From the NCBI RefSeq assembly GCF_008806975.1, contig NZ_CP031728.1:3059501-3123500 (forward strand): a stretch of DNA of 64,000 nucleotides. The letters run 5' to 3'. Below, piece by piece: positions 9,521 to 19,170 of this stretch. The stretch is from Cellvibrio sp. KY-GH-1 (GTDB taxonomy: Bacteria; Pseudomonadota; Gammaproteobacteria; Pseudomonadales; Cellvibrionaceae). Under the pieces are notes generated by a model, which was given only the letters and a program-made list of their open reading frames with translations, was not told the DNA's origin and did not search any database. A program made the translations under genes and the position numbers. Within the stretch, counting starts at the first letter, position 1; each line of letters starts with the position of its first letter.

Positions 9521-11649
9521 ACTTGCACTGCCTTATCAGGCTGCGCCAGATTTAATTGATTGAGCAATTTAGGCGGTAGCGGCTTGCCGGATTTTCGGTA
9601 TTCACGCGCAACGGATTGCAACAAACACGTAAAACTTAACTGTGACTGTTCGCTAACCGGCAACTCAGCCGCTGCTGCAAGAACCGCATTGCGAATAAAC
9701 CCGCCACTTAAATCGCACAGACTCGCGAGGTGCATGCAAGCTTGCTCACCCGGGCTGCGCGCGCCCAAATGGTTTTGCCAGAGCTGCGCACGCTCATCCA
9801 ATGCCGGGGAGTGGAATTCAATAACACGATCAAAACGCCGCATAAACGCGCCGTCCATACGCCCCAAGCCATTGGTTGTCATCAGCACAATGCCGGGATG
9901 CTGTTCAATACGCGCCAGTAAATAATTGGTTAACATGTTGGCAAAACGCTCGCCACCGCTATCGCCATCACCGCGTCTGGCAAAAAGCGCATCGGCTTCA
10001 TCAATCAACAAAATAAAATCACCCGCCGCCGCCTCCAACATTAGCTGATGAATATTTTTTTCGGTTTCACCAATATATTTATTGAGCACCGCCCCCAGAT
10101 CCAGACGATACACAGGGGTAGCCAATCGGTGCGCCAGGTAAAGCGCTGCGAGGGTTTTTCCGGTGCCGCTCTCGCCATATAAGAGCGCCTTCACACCACC
10201 GTGTCCACCGCCGACCACCGCCGCACCCAATTCACTAAATACCTGCTCGCGCTGTTCACATCGAACCTGCAACGCCTCAAGCTCCACGTGAATTTTTGGA
10301 CTAAGTACCAACGCATCTGCCGCTACTTGGTTCGGCACCAGAAACGCGAGGTTTTGCAAATGTTCCGGCGCTAATTGCTGACGCGCCTGACCAATTGCTG
10401 CACGCAATTCTGCTGCGGGCTGTTGCCAAACCGATAACGGCAAGCTTGCCGCTAGAGCGGGAATTGTTTCCGGCGCAATGAGCCAACGCCGGCCAAATTC
10501 CTCGGCCTGGGCAGGCGGCACCCAGCGCCGCCAGGCAGTACAGCGCTCATCGCGAAGACTGCCGGGTAAATAATGGATCGCCACCGACTTATATTGTTGA
10601 AGCTCCGCCAGATCGGCGACGCTCAAGGGGGCGACATGCCATACAACGATAGGTGTGTGTTTTACATCGCAATTAAAATCAGCAGCGCAAGAAAAATCGT
10701 TTGGCTTCGGCAAATCACCAGATGCCTCGACAACCGGCAATAGGTTGTTTGCAATACATAACAAATTCATCCAGTGCAATGGGCAGCGCGCTGACGATAA
10801 CACCGGTGTTTTATTTAAATTTTCAGCCAGAATTTTCACCCAACTCATCACCGCACCACGGCTGCCACACAGATGCAACTGCTGCAATTGTTCCAGACGA
10901 ATAGCAACCGCAAAATCAGAACACTCTTTTGCCGTTCGAGTATTCACAGCATTACGAGTATTCACACCATTAGAGGGAGTGCCCCGGTAAACCTCACCGG
11001 GGTATTGGATAACGCTAAAAAATTCATTGCGAACAGTGGTCGCCGCCGTAACACCTTGCAGCCATTGCCAATCGCGAATATTGAATTCCACCCAGGCTAG
11101 CGCCAAAGGCCCCGCCGAATGCAATTGCAAAACGCTGCTGTGCAACCAATGCCACTGCGCCATTTCGGTGGGAGAAACCCTATGACCACAAATTGCCTCT
11201 ACCAGATCGCACAGTAAATACAATCTGGGCCAGGCATTTTGCTGTGTGCCTTGCAAGGTTTGCAGCGCGAGATTTAATTCGTAGTAATCATTCAGTACCG
11301 CACAAAAGCCCAAAACAAATAGTTGCGCTTTTTCCAAAGCACCTTGCTCCACCAAACGTCGCACACCCGGAGACAAATCCAATTGCGCCAGCGTCAACTG
11401 ATGCAAGTATGTCTCCATAGTTGCACTCGTACACTGCAAATGTGCCGCCAGCTCTTGCGACCATGAAGCTGGCAAATAATTTACGTCAATTGCATTATTT
11501 TCTTTCGTATTAACGTCTACTGCAGTTATTTGCGTTTGCATGAACCAGCTGAGACTACCGCGAACCCACAGCTCCAGATTTAATTCCCGGCTTATTTTTG
11601 GCGGTGTTAGCACTGCTGGCGACCTTAGCGACGTAACGAGATCATTCAT
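9517..11649 (-). CDS. AAA+ ATPase of the eCIS (Afp15/Pvc15-like)
   Basis: A 710-residue protein with a long unrecognised N-terminal half and a C-terminal AAA+ module: Walker A GESGTGKT (about 492-499), Walker B FILLIDEAD (about 545-553), sensor MTTN and arginine finger MRRFDR (about 603-608). eCIS loci characteristically carry one such ATPase, thought to help assembly or cargo loading. I start it at ATG 11649, which has GGAGG 9 bases upstream and overlaps the upstream stop by 8 bases (ATGAATGA); an extended start at 11757 would lie inside the previous gene. It overlaps the cargo gene by 4 bases. Confidence 0.9.
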   Translation of the reverse strand: MNDLVTSLRSPAVLTPPKISRELNLELWVRGSLSWFMQTQITAVDVNTKENNAIDVNYLPASWSQELAAHLQCTSATMETYLHQLTLAQLDLSPGVRRLVEQGALEKAQLFVLGFCAVLNDYYELNLALQTLQGTQQNAWPRLYLLCDLVEAICGHRVSPTEMAQWHWLHSSVLQLHSAGPLALAWVEFNIRDWQWLQGVTAATTVRNEFFSVIQYPGEVYRGTPSNGVNTRNAVNTRTAKECSDFAVAIRLEQLQQLHLCGSRGAVMSWVKILAENLNKTPVLSSARCPLHWMNLLCIANNLLPVVEASGDLPKPNDFSCAADFNCDVKHTPIVVWHVAPLSVADLAELQQYKSVAIHYLPGSLRDERCTAWRRWVPPAQAEEFGRRWLIAPETIPALAASLPLSVWQQPAAELRAAIGQARQQLAPEHLQNLAFLVPNQVAADALVLSPKIHVELEALQVRCEQREQVFSELGAAVVGGGHGGVKALLYGESGTGKTLAALYLAHRLATPVYRLDLGAVLNKYIGETEKNIHQLMLEAAAGDFILLIDEADALFARRGDGDSGGERFANMLTNYLLARIEQHPGIVLMTTNGLGRMDGAFMRRFDRVIEFHSPALDERAQLWQNHLGARSPGEQACMHLASLCDLSGGFIRNAVLAAAAELPVSEQSQLSFTCLLQSVAREYRKSGKPLPPKLLNQLNLAQPDKAVQV

Positions 11650-13216
11650 TAGGTAAACCTCCCTCGGCAGCAGGCAACTCAGGGTAATGGCCAAAGTGAA
11701 ATTGGATAACCCGCCCCAAACCGGGAACCCAACCGGGGTTGATATCCAAACCCGCAAGGCGCAGTGCTAAGCGCACACAGGATTCGTGAATATAAATTTG
11801 GATGTAACCCTGCTCCACCCACACCCGCGCCGGCACATTCACCCAGGTGTAATCGTCAATCTGAAATTTTTCCAAACGTGCTTGCAAATACATGCGTGCT
11901 GCGCGTAATTCTGCAGTTGGAAATAGATTAGTCGTTTGATGAAGCTCGATGTCATCCAGACCGCTAATTTCTACCAACAATTGCTGCAGCGATTTATCCG
12001 GTGGCAATCGCCAAACCGAACAACACTCCGCATAAAGCTGTGCAATCCACAACCAGGGCGATAAGGGAACCGGTAAATTAACCAAAGCGGGATAGTCGCG
12101 CAGCCAGTTGAGCAGATACAAAAAGCCGGCGTGCCGAATGTAGCGATAAGTTAAAGGTGTATTGAATTCAGACTGCTCACATTGTGCTGGGCCCGTTGTT
12201 GCCACTTGCTCGTGACCTTGAGGAATGGAACCTTGCGCGTTTACATCTGCAAGGGGGCGCGCTGGTGGCAATACAGCATCCTTGGTGTCGCTCATACCGA
12301 CTGCTGCATTTCCTGATTCAGCACCGACTGATTCTGCCAGCATGTTTGCAACCTGTGCGGATTTTTTATCAGCACTCGGCTCAGCGTTTTCGGAGGTAAA
12401 ATTTTTCGCCTTCGACGAAAAGGCGCCCGCTAAATTTAATGCGCGTACATTTTCGCCTAACACCCGAAACCACAAGACCCACGCCGAAGGCTGTTGCAAC
12501 TGTTGCGGCGAAAACTTCCACAACCCCAAACAGATAACTAGTTGCAATGCAAGTTGTTGCGCAGAAGCACTCGATATTTCCGCCAACAATGGCAGCATTG
12601 CTTTTATCCACCGCGTTTGCACAGGAGGCAAAATGCGGGACTTGTTGTCCGCTCCAACATCGTCACCTGTTGAACCAAGTGATCGAGCAAAAAGAACCGG
12701 ATTTATCGCTAAAAAAAGCTGCATCTCTTCAACCAACTGACGCAACTCCATTTCAGTTAAACGGGCAAACAAGGATGCAAGTTGCTGTTGCTGCTGTAAC
12801 TGCTGCAAGACATCGGGAATCAGAACCGGACGGTGTAGCAAGAGCGCAATGGGTTTCGCGATCACCTGCGTTTGCGCTAGCCAGGATTGTTGATACCAAG
12901 GCGATTGGTTCCGTTGTAAATTGATGATGACTTGTGCAATCAATTGTGCTTCGCACGCAAACATAATCAGGTTACTGTCATCGCTAACGGTATTTGCCTG
13001 CGCCGCCGAATGATATTCAGCGTCGCATTCTTGAACCAGCTTGCTTGCCATCGTCCACCAGGGTGATTTCACTTCCAGACGCCGGATAAAAATAATGCGT
13101 TGGTCATCATCTCCTGGCCACCGCTGCGCATCCAGCGACGCCAGCAAACTCGCTTTCTCGCGCGTATCACCACGCAAGACTAAACGATGAATTTGCACAC
13201 CGGCCAGATTGCTCAT
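11642..13216 (-). CDS. Uncharacterised eCIS-associated protein, Gln-rich
   Basis: A 524-residue protein that I do not recognise. It opens with IHRLVLRG, has glutamine-rich helical stretches (QQLQQQQQLASLF) and a low-complexity acidic/Ala-rich segment in the middle. It ends with a predicted beta-rich tail, DINPGWVPGLGRVIQFHFG. There is no signal peptide or membrane segment. It lies directly before the AAA+ ATPase and overlaps it by 8 bases, so the two are probably made together. A distant tape-measure role has been considered because no other candidate stands out, but nothing in the sequence proves it. Confidence 0.65.
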   Translation of the reverse strand: MSNLAGVQIHRLVLRGDTREKASLLASLDAQRWPGDDDQRIIFIRRLEVKSPWWTMASKLVQECDAEYHSAAQANTVSDDSNLIMFACEAQLIAQVIINLQRNQSPWYQQSWLAQTQVIAKPIALLLHRPVLIPDVLQQLQQQQQLASLFARLTEMELRQLVEEMQLFLAINPVLFARSLGSTGDDVGADNKSRILPPVQTRWIKAMLPLLAEISSASAQQLALQLVICLGLWKFSPQQLQQPSAWVLWFRVLGENVRALNLAGAFSSKAKNFTSENAEPSADKKSAQVANMLAESVGAESGNAAVGMSDTKDAVLPPARPLADVNAQGSIPQGHEQVATTGPAQCEQSEFNTPLTYRYIRHAGFLYLLNWLRDYPALVNLPVPLSPWLWIAQLYAECCSVWRLPPDKSLQQLLVEISGLDDIELHQTTNLFPTAELRAARMYLQARLEKFQIDDYTWVNVPARVWVEQGYIQIYIHESCVRLALRLAGLDINPGWVPGLGRVIQFHFGHYPELPAAEGGLPNE

Positions 13217-13282
13217 TGCAGTTACCTGTTAGGATTTTCGTTTACGATCTACTTCTTGCAACCTACGTTCAGGCAAAAATTT

Positions 13283-15205
13283 CTACACCAAACTGCGCAC
13301 CGACGCTTTAGCACCTACCAGTGAAAATTGCGCGTCCGGTTTTACTGCGTTGGAGTTGTATACCTGTGCGATACGCAGAATTGCACCGCGCTCGTCGGCA
13401 TCTTCCACATGCAACTTGCCAATAAGTTGATCCTGCTCATTAACCAGTTGCAATTCGGTACCTATAGTCGCGTGGCGATTCAGGGTCGCGCGCACTAATT
13501 CCCCAGTCCGAAACTGTGTTGGCAGCACTTGCAAATATCCGTGCAACATTTCTTTGGGGTCATCACCCACTGCAACCATAAGTGCCGCGCGCAATAAATT
13601 GCGTAGTGTGGTAACCGCTGCACTGCTGGCGCCGTCATTTAATTGCCGCCACCACCAGTTCACCAACTCCACCAAGGTGCGCATTTCACTCAAGTCGGCG
13701 AGCTTGGCCTGTTGCATGCCAGGCCAGGTGTTAGGTTGACGCAAATCCAGCTGATCCAATTCTGCCGCGTTAGCCCAGTCCAGGCGCAAACTGGGTGTTA
13801 CTGCCTGCAAACTGTTGAGCAGTAAATGCGTAGCTTGATCCAGTTGATTGCGGAAAAATTGCGCGCGTCCACGCAACTGGTGTGGAGCGCCAGTTAATAA
13901 ATCTTCCAAAGAAATAATTTGCACCGCTTCGCGATAAAAGGCTTGCAGCGAATTTTCACCGAGAAAATGAAAGCGCGCGTAATCCTGCAGAATGCTTTGG
14001 TGCGACTGCATGATATTGAAAAATTTGCCATTAACCTGGCGCGACTGTCCGGCGAGATAATTCAGCCGCAAGCGTCTGCTTTCCAGCCATTTCAGTACCG
14101 TCAGGCGCGCCGGTAATTGGCTCCAGTAGGGATTGAAAAATTTCCACTGGGCGATAGGCATATCAGCAATCGTTTCGATATAGGGCTCGATATCGTCGGG
14201 TAATTCCAGGTGGCTGATCGCCGTGCCCGGCACCAAGTCTTCCAAGGTGCCGTAGCGCAAATCCACATCCAGCAAGGTGGATTTTCCTACCGGTGTCTCA
14301 CCGACACGGGCAAAGTAAATACCGCGATGATGAGTGAGAATTTTTTCGCGTTTTACATACGCGGCTTCTACCTCTCGCCAGTTTTCTTCTACCAACGATG
14401 CCACCATTTTGCTTTCACCCAGTGCTTTTAGGCGCACTTGGTTTAGATTTTCCAACTCTCGTTGGCGCTCCGGAATCTCCAGATCAAGTTTGGTTAGCAA
14501 ATTGCGCTTGGCTACCAACGCGCGACTCAAGTTTTCCTGCAGCCGCATTAGCACACCGTGCAAGCTATCCATCTCGCGAATATCGTTGCGCATATTGCTG
14601 CCAACCGAAAATAGCCCCGCCGAGTACAAAGATGCCGCTGGGGCTTTTTCCGTATTTTCTGCTTTATCAAGTTGAAGTGTTACATCGGCCACCGTCTTCA
14701 AGGGTATATCAACCGGATTTTTAGCCGCATCCTGATAGGTGACCGTTGCCAGCGACACTTTATTGTCAAATGACGTCCAAAAATCCGCTTTGATTCCCAG
14801 CTGTTCTACATCATTGCGCGCACTAATGTCGTCCATCAACTTTTTCGCTTTGGCAATAATCGCATCATCACCTTTAAGCCGGCTGCGCAGGCTGGCAATA
14901 CCGGCCAGTGCATCCACCAGCAATTGCCGCGAAGGGTCAATATGCCCCAGCACACCAAATTCTTTGGGGACCACTTGCACAATTTCTTTTACCGGCAGAA
15001 CTTCATTTCTATTAAAGATTTCCTGCACTTGTGGGCGAAAATTAATTAACTCATCAATTGCACGCGATGGTTTTATGGTAACCAGGTTTTTTTCCAGTAG
15101 CGTTTCTTTAGCCGGTGTAAACGTAAAGTTATTTACGCCGCTAATCGCATTAAAGCCACCTATGCCGGCAAAACCCGTTAAATCAGTTTTAAATTTATCG
15201 GCCAT
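13283..15205 (-). CDS. Uncharacterised eCIS structural protein candidate
   Basis: A 640-residue soluble protein of unknown family. The N-terminal part is of mixed structure. Residues about 210-290 are strongly helical and charged (LHGVLMRLQENLSRALVAKRN, then EIPERQRELENLNQVRLKALGESK), consistent with a coiled coil. The C-terminus is beta-rich (GTELQLVNEQDQLIGKLHVE). A 66-base gap follows and a 3-base gap precedes it in the operon. Placement after the baseplate genes suggests a baseplate, fibre-attachment or tape-measure role. No function can be assigned from the sequence alone. Confidence 0.6.
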   Translation of the reverse strand: MADKFKTDLTGFAGIGGFNAISGVNNFTFTPAKETLLEKNLVTIKPSRAIDELINFRPQVQEIFNRNEVLPVKEIVQVVPKEFGVLGHIDPSRQLLVDALAGIASLRSRLKGDDAIIAKAKKLMDDISARNDVEQLGIKADFWTSFDNKVSLATVTYQDAAKNPVDIPLKTVADVTLQLDKAENTEKAPAASLYSAGLFSVGSNMRNDIREMDSLHGVLMRLQENLSRALVAKRNLLTKLDLEIPERQRELENLNQVRLKALGESKMVASLVEENWREVEAAYVKREKILTHHRGIYFARVGETPVGKSTLLDVDLRYGTLEDLVPGTAISHLELPDDIEPYIETIADMPIAQWKFFNPYWSQLPARLTVLKWLESRRLRLNYLAGQSRQVNGKFFNIMQSHQSILQDYARFHFLGENSLQAFYREAVQIISLEDLLTGAPHQLRGRAQFFRNQLDQATHLLLNSLQAVTPSLRLDWANAAELDQLDLRQPNTWPGMQQAKLADLSEMRTLVELVNWWWRQLNDGASSAAVTTLRNLLRAALMVAVGDDPKEMLHGYLQVLPTQFRTGELVRATLNRHATIGTELQLVNEQDQLIGKLHVEDADERGAILRIAQVYNSNAVKPDAQFSLVGAKASVRSLV

Positions 15206-15208
15206 GAT

Positions 15209-17098
15209 TTAGCTCTCCGTAGTTTTAACTACAGCGGAAGTCGTAAATTTCAGTTTGTCCGACAACCGGAATAATTTCAGACCAGTGCCATCGCCGGGTA
15301 TACCACCCGCCAGCGACGAGAAAGACACAGTAATTGAATCCAGTTGCTGCCGCTGCGAGCTCAGATAATCGCGAACCTCATCAATGAGCTGATTGGTGCG
15401 TACAATAAATTGTTCAATCTCCTCTATGTCCTCGCGGGTATCGATACGTTGGGCGATAAGCCCATCACCTGCGGGAAATAACGGATCGCTGTAAGGTTCT
15501 TCCTTCAATTCCGCGATCACCTGATCACACAGACTCCAGGGACGCGGTAATTTTTTGTTATCGACCGTAAACGGATTATTGATGGGAAAACCTAATTCGC
15601 GGCAACGCTCTATTTTTAATCCCCGCAAAAGAGCCGCTGCGTTTTGTGGCTTGGGCGAGATATCGGGAATTGCCAATTCACGCCGCAAACTGCGTTCGGC
15701 CGTTAAATCCGGAAAGGCGTTATGGGGAATATGGCTGATATACAGGGACGAAAAAATTGCCTTTGTTTTTAACGTAAGATCGGCCAATTTTTTAGGCGCT
15801 CGCACTTCAATTTTGAAATATAGATTCCAATAGGCTTCCGCCCAGGTTTTGTACGCGAGATACGCCTGGTACTGGGTTTTCGCCAAATCGTCTTTCACCA
15901 GGGTTTTATCAATTTCCGGCAGATTAAATAGTTGCGGGTGGTAATCGTCCGGATTCACCGCAACCATCAAGCGAATACGATCCATGTCTGCACCGCTTAA
16001 ATCAATCACGCCGCGCGCCAGCTCCTGACGCACCACCCCCAGCACACTGTTAGCTGGCACCGGCACTATTTCAATTTGCAAACCGTGTGCGGCAAATTGC
16101 AACGCCGGGCGCTGCCATTGGGTAAAATCCACTTGGCTGACTTTGCCGGCAATATTGCTAATTAATTGCTCGGGAAATTTACCTGCCGCAGGCAGATAAT
16201 CCAGATCTAATAATTCCTGCAGATTTTTTTCCGGCGCAATCTCAGCGGCAGCACCATCCAAACGGAAACGCGCTGGCGCTTTGAGAATACTATGCCAGTA
16301 ATCCAACATCGCCAGCTGCACCGCATTCTCGCGGGCAAGCAATCGCCCTGCTTGCGCATCGACCCATTCAGGCTCGCCGGCGTTAATTTTTACCAGCGCC
16401 AGTTTTACTTCGTGGGGATTTTCGGCCGCAAATACGCCTGCATCCGGATCAGGAAAATCCTCGGGCGCGAGCGGATTATTTTCCCAGGGCAATGGTTGTG
16501 TCAGCGGATGCGCAACCAGCAGGGCATTAAACACGCGCATGGCGACGCGTTGCCGGCTTAACGCCATCCAACCACTGGCAAAAGGCAGCGGCTGCAAATT
16601 TAGTTGTGCGAGCGTTGCCACACGGGTATCGCGCAATGGGTCCAATTCTGTTCGCGTACAGGGGTCGGTTTTTTTCAGTTCATCAAGAACGCGTACTTGC
16701 CGACGCAGCGTGAGAAAATAAAAACCATCGGGCAGATTGGCGAGCGGCGCTTCACCGGTGGCCGCTGTACGGGCCAGGTATTCATCGCGTAATTCATTCC
16801 AACGCAAATGAATCGGTGTGCGATTGCTGACAACACGGCCCGACCAACTCACCCCCAGGCCAGGATTAATTCGCCAGGAACTATGGGTTAATTCATTTTT
16901 ATCGCGCGGTACAAGCACCTCCAAACCATAAACAATGCCGGGTTGGCGCGCGACCAATAAATCTTCGCAGCGTTCGTCCACGTAGCGCTGCATGAGCGCA
17001 AATTCCTGCTGCGATAAACTGCGGCCAGCAAAAAAATGTAACCGCTGGGTATCTGCTGCACCATAGACGGGAGAAATGACAATTGACTGTTCAGCCAT
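15209..17098 (-). CDS. eCIS-associated protein, third member of a paralogous trio
   Basis: A 629-residue protein that I do not recognise by name. Residues about 20-92 carry the signature shared with the two genes transcribed just before it: a hydrophobic-F-x-GR-x-L start, a helix with DER, then GIVYGLEV, and INPGLGVSWSGRVV. I chose ATG 17098 because GAGGGGG lies 6 bases before it; the in-frame TTG 17104 is less likely. The rest is of mixed structure with a helical C-terminal third (QFIVRTNQLIDEVRDYLSSQRQQL). It is probably a baseplate or fibre component of the injection system, inferred from position. Confidence 0.65.
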   Translation of the reverse strand: MAEQSIVISPVYGAADTQRLHFFAGRSLSQQEFALMQRYVDERCEDLLVARQPGIVYGLEVLVPRDKNELTHSSWRINPGLGVSWSGRVVSNRTPIHLRWNELRDEYLARTAATGEAPLANLPDGFYFLTLRRQVRVLDELKKTDPCTRTELDPLRDTRVATLAQLNLQPLPFASGWMALSRQRVAMRVFNALLVAHPLTQPLPWENNPLAPEDFPDPDAGVFAAENPHEVKLALVKINAGEPEWVDAQAGRLLARENAVQLAMLDYWHSILKAPARFRLDGAAAEIAPEKNLQELLDLDYLPAAGKFPEQLISNIAGKVSQVDFTQWQRPALQFAAHGLQIEIVPVPANSVLGVVRQELARGVIDLSGADMDRIRLMVAVNPDDYHPQLFNLPEIDKTLVKDDLAKTQYQAYLAYKTWAEAYWNLYFKIEVRAPKKLADLTLKTKAIFSSLYISHIPHNAFPDLTAERSLRRELAIPDISPKPQNAAALLRGLKIERCRELGFPINNPFTVDNKKLPRPWSLCDQVIAELKEEPYSDPLFPAGDGLIAQRIDTREDIEEIEQFIVRTNQLIDEVRDYLSSQRQQLDSITVSFSSLAGGIPGDGTGLKLFRLSDKLKFTTSAVVKTTES

Positions 17099-17100
17099 AA

Positions 17101-19170
17101 TCAACCCCCTCTGCGACGCAAGGCGGTTAGGCGTTTTTTCCAGGCCGCTTGCAATTCGGTGGGGAAACCGTTGCTCTCACCAAATTTCAACATCAATTCC
17201 AGGAAACTGATCGATGCATCCGCCAACAAATGTTCGCGCAGTGCTTTGGGTTGATCTTTTTCAAACACAAATAACAAACTTGGCCAATTAAGCGCGTCAT
17301 AGGCGGCCGGCATCAGTACCAACAATTGCACCAGCTGCTGTTGAGCATCGCTGTTGCGACCCAGCGTTTCCAATAATTTTTTCTGTGCTTCTTCTGCTTC
17401 AGCTTCATTGGGGATGCGCAGTTTTGCGAGGAGTTCCATGCTCTCCCACTGCACCGATTGCGATTCCAGTAGCGTCACCATAAAAGTTCGCACTTGTTGT
17501 GCATCCTGCTGCGCTTCCAACGTATTGGCCTGGCTGCTGGCTAATTGTTTTTGCGCAATGTCCAACGCTTTTTTATGGCTGGCGATTTGCTGATTTAACG
17601 CCTCTATTTCTTGCAGTGCCGCGGTCAGATCCGCGCTCGAAGCACTGCTTTCCTGCAACGCAGTTAATTCAGCCTTGGTGGCTTCAAGCGCATTGTTCAG
17701 CTCGATAATTTGTTGGCTTAATAGCTGATTATTCGCCAACGCCAGTTGATGTTGGTTGATGGTACTGGCCAGATTTTTCTCCATGGTTTCAACGCTTTTT
17801 TTCGCAGCTTCCAGTTGCTCCAACAACACACTGGAATTTTTTAATTCTTCCAGTGTGCCAGTAGCTAACACCACGGCACTGACCTGGGTTTCGGCAACGC
17901 GAATGGGCCGACGCACATAAAAAACCCGGCTTGCTTTAGACCAGATATTTTTCCACAGCGATGGGTTATCACTGGCGGCGCTGTTGAGGCGGGCACTGCC
18001 CAGAAAAAATTCGTCCAGATGCGGAGGCTGGGCAAAATCTTCTTTCTGTCCCGCTACCTTGTCCGCTAAATGCTGCAACTGGCGCGCGACTGTGGCGAAT
18101 TGCAAATCGTCCAGCACTACCGCAACCATGATGTCCACATCCCGCTCGCGCTGCAGGTCGATCGGCTCCAACATCATGCTCTGCTGCACCACGGCGGCAA
18201 CATCGTCTTCACGCAGGGGCGAAATGCTGACTTCATAACCAGCGGGGAAAAAATGCTGGTAGCCGTTTTCCGGATCTATGGCGCCCTTGGGAATCGCACC
18301 TACCGGCGGTAGTACCGAGAAATAACGTGAGGCCAAAAACTGGTCGCGGTTGGGCAATACCTGACGCTGTGCCAGAAGCGCGCGCAGCAATTCGTCGTAG
18401 TGGTTGTATAAATCGATTTGCACATAATTCAGTGCTTGCGCGCTGCGGAAAGGTCGCCGCAACAAACCCTGGTCAAACCACTGGGGCATGCCCCGCTCTA
18501 CTGCCAACAACCCGAGCGCCACCGAACTTTCATCCAGACCCACCGGTTGACCGGGATTATTGACCAACAATGGACGCACCAGCTGCGCACGGGCGTAGAG
18601 GGCAATCTCATCTGCCGGCATCTGTTGCAAGTGTTGCAAGGGCAGTGGCTGCGCCAACTTTTGCAGCGCGAACTCGACCCCCTCTTCATAGGCGTTGAAG
18701 TAAAAACCGCGCTGGCTTTCCAGATCTTTGGGGAAGACTTCGGCCGTGCCTACCCCTTTTTGCGCATAGCGAATCACTAGCGCATAGAGCCCTGCCGCCA
18801 AGGAACGGAAATTGGGATTGAAGCTGTTGAGCAGTGCATCGTCCGTCAGCTTGAGCCCTTCGATGTCGGTTTCCAGTTCCAGTACCCGCCCCGAGGGCGC
18901 AATCGCAAGGCCCGCCTGGATGTCCAGCCCACCCTGGGGATTGAGCCGGACCTGCAGGCCGCGAACAACACCCTGCCCCAATACCCGCCCGACTTCACAC
19001 AGGCGTTCGTCCAGATAGAACTGGTCGCGCACCAGATCCGAGGCCTTGAGCAAGCGGCCATCGTAGTAGTGAGTACGCGACAGTTTCGGGTCCAGGCTGG
19101 CGGTGCTGCTGAGGCTGGCCTGGGTTTCAAAGGTCGCCATAGGATTAAACGGGCTTTCGAGAAAACTCAT
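17101..19170 (-). CDS. eCIS-associated protein with N-terminal signature and long coiled coil
   Basis: A 689-residue protein, the second member of the paralogous trio. Residues 34-100 show the clearest copy of the shared signature: HYYDGRLL, then DER, GQGVVRGLQV, and IQAGLAIAPSGRVLEL. Residues about 440-565 form a long coiled coil (EQLEAAKKSVETMEKNL and onward). The extreme C-terminus is short and basic (KKRLTALRRRGG). The gene overlaps its upstream neighbour by 4 bases (ATGA). The coiled coil could make it fibre-like or a tape-measure substitute; the sequence does not decide. Confidence 0.7.
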   Translation of the reverse strand: MSFLESPFNPMATFETQASLSSTASLDPKLSRTHYYDGRLLKASDLVRDQFYLDERLCEVGRVLGQGVVRGLQVRLNPQGGLDIQAGLAIAPSGRVLELETDIEGLKLTDDALLNSFNPNFRSLAAGLYALVIRYAQKGVGTAEVFPKDLESQRGFYFNAYEEGVEFALQKLAQPLPLQHLQQMPADEIALYARAQLVRPLLVNNPGQPVGLDESSVALGLLAVERGMPQWFDQGLLRRPFRSAQALNYVQIDLYNHYDELLRALLAQRQVLPNRDQFLASRYFSVLPPVGAIPKGAIDPENGYQHFFPAGYEVSISPLREDDVAAVVQQSMMLEPIDLQRERDVDIMVAVVLDDLQFATVARQLQHLADKVAGQKEDFAQPPHLDEFFLGSARLNSAASDNPSLWKNIWSKASRVFYVRRPIRVAETQVSAVVLATGTLEELKNSSVLLEQLEAAKKSVETMEKNLASTINQHQLALANNQLLSQQIIELNNALEATKAELTALQESSASSADLTAALQEIEALNQQIASHKKALDIAQKQLASSQANTLEAQQDAQQVRTFMVTLLESQSVQWESMELLAKLRIPNEAEAEEAQKKLLETLGRNSDAQQQLVQLLVLMPAAYDALNWPSLLFVFEKDQPKALREHLLADASISFLELMLKFGESNGFPTELQAAWKKRLTALRRRGG

